Positions 13,505-13,548 of a stretch of 13,548 nt of DNA are shown piece after piece. Below the pieces are notes generated by a model. It worked only from the letters and a program-made list of their open reading frames with translations. It ran no database searches and was not told the DNA's origin. The DNA is taken from assembly GCF_937890665.1 (NCBI RefSeq), contig NZ_CALADU010000257.1:1-13548 (forward strand), given 5' to 3'. Position 1 is the stretch's first letter; the number at the start of each line of letters is the position of its first letter. Source of the stretch: an uncultured Subdoligranulum sp. (lineage in GTDB: Bacteria > Bacillota_A > Clostridia > Oscillospirales > Ruminococcaceae). Position numbers and translations under genes: made by a program.

Positions 13505-13548
13505 TGGTGCGCCCGCAGGAACTCGAATCCTGGACCCTCTGATTAAAA
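13505..13548 (-). tRNA. tRNA-Lys (anticodon TTT), 3' part
   Basis: The minus-strand sequence gives, from the window edge inward, T33, the anticodon TTT, AA (37-38) and the anticodon-stem half TCAGA. It continues with variable loop GGGTC, T-arm CAGGA-TTCGAGT-TCCTG (5-bp stem, 7-base loop), acceptor half CGGGCGC, discriminator A and an encoded CCA at 13505-13507. The 5' half (acceptor, D-arm, first half of the anticodon stem) lies beyond the right edge. The anticodon is read from the loop pattern T-TTT-AA; Asn (GTT) would show TGTTAA. Confidence 0.88.

Overview
The window reads as a moderately GC-rich (high 50s percent by eye) chromosomal segment of a low-GC-phylum anaerobe, most likely a gut Clostridia member of the Oscillospiraceae/Ruminococcaceae type (Faecalibacterium/Subdoligranulum/Gemmiger-like). 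The basis is gene content (DUF1846/UPF0371, clostridial YbaK-type deacylase, MarR-MATE pair, type I-beta DAHP synthase), purine-rich Shine-Dalgarno (SD) sequences before nearly every gene, and sigma-A-type promoters. The taxon is an inference. No phage, insertion sequence, CRISPR array or integrase was seen.

Left part (1-5138, minus strand): an aromatic amino acid operon read right to left as pheA (chorismate mutase/prephenate dehydratase), aroB, aroC, an aroE-aroK fusion and aroF (DAHP synthase, cut by the left window edge). One good extended -10 promoter lies in front of pheA, and its -35 box sits inside the terminator stem of the upstream gene. The set covers DAHP formation, dehydroquinate synthesis, shikimate reduction and phosphorylation, chorismate formation and the branch to phenylpyruvate. 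Dehydroquinase (aroD/aroQ) and EPSP synthase (aroA) are not in the window.

Middle (5158-9148): a minus-strand HAD phosphatase-like gene and a minus-strand Sir2 deacylase. The Sir2 gene is divergent from a plus-strand run of four genes: nnrD (NAD(P)H-hydrate dehydratase), a YbaK/EbsC-type aminoacyl-tRNA deacylase, an SCP2-domain protein and a VanZ-like membrane protein. The sir2-nnrD gap carries an 11-bp perfect inverted repeat whose arms each contain a TATAAT, so the two promoters would face each other. A strong bidirectional terminator (9156-9192) ends this plus-strand unit and the opposing minus-strand unit.

Right part (9219-13548): a minus-strand pair, a DUF1846 protein of unknown function followed by a nicotinamidase-like cysteine hydrolase. 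Then comes a divergent plus-strand marR-MATE efflux operon with a consensus promoter overlapped by a 33-bp near-perfect palindrome (probable MarR operator). The window ends in a terminator, a second terminator and the 3' half of a tRNA-Lys gene on the minus strand.

Three genes (sir2, nnrD and the PncA-like hydrolase) touch NAD metabolism, which may be a functional theme or a coincidence. No gene-free stretch exceeds 300 bases. The largest, 11285-11534 (250 bases), holds the DUF1846 promoter on the left and the marR promoter/operator on the right, with nothing convincing between them. The window looks mostly like ordinary core chromosome. The points most worth a second look are the sir2/nnrD palindrome, the DUF1846-hydrolase pair and the AroE-AroK fusion.
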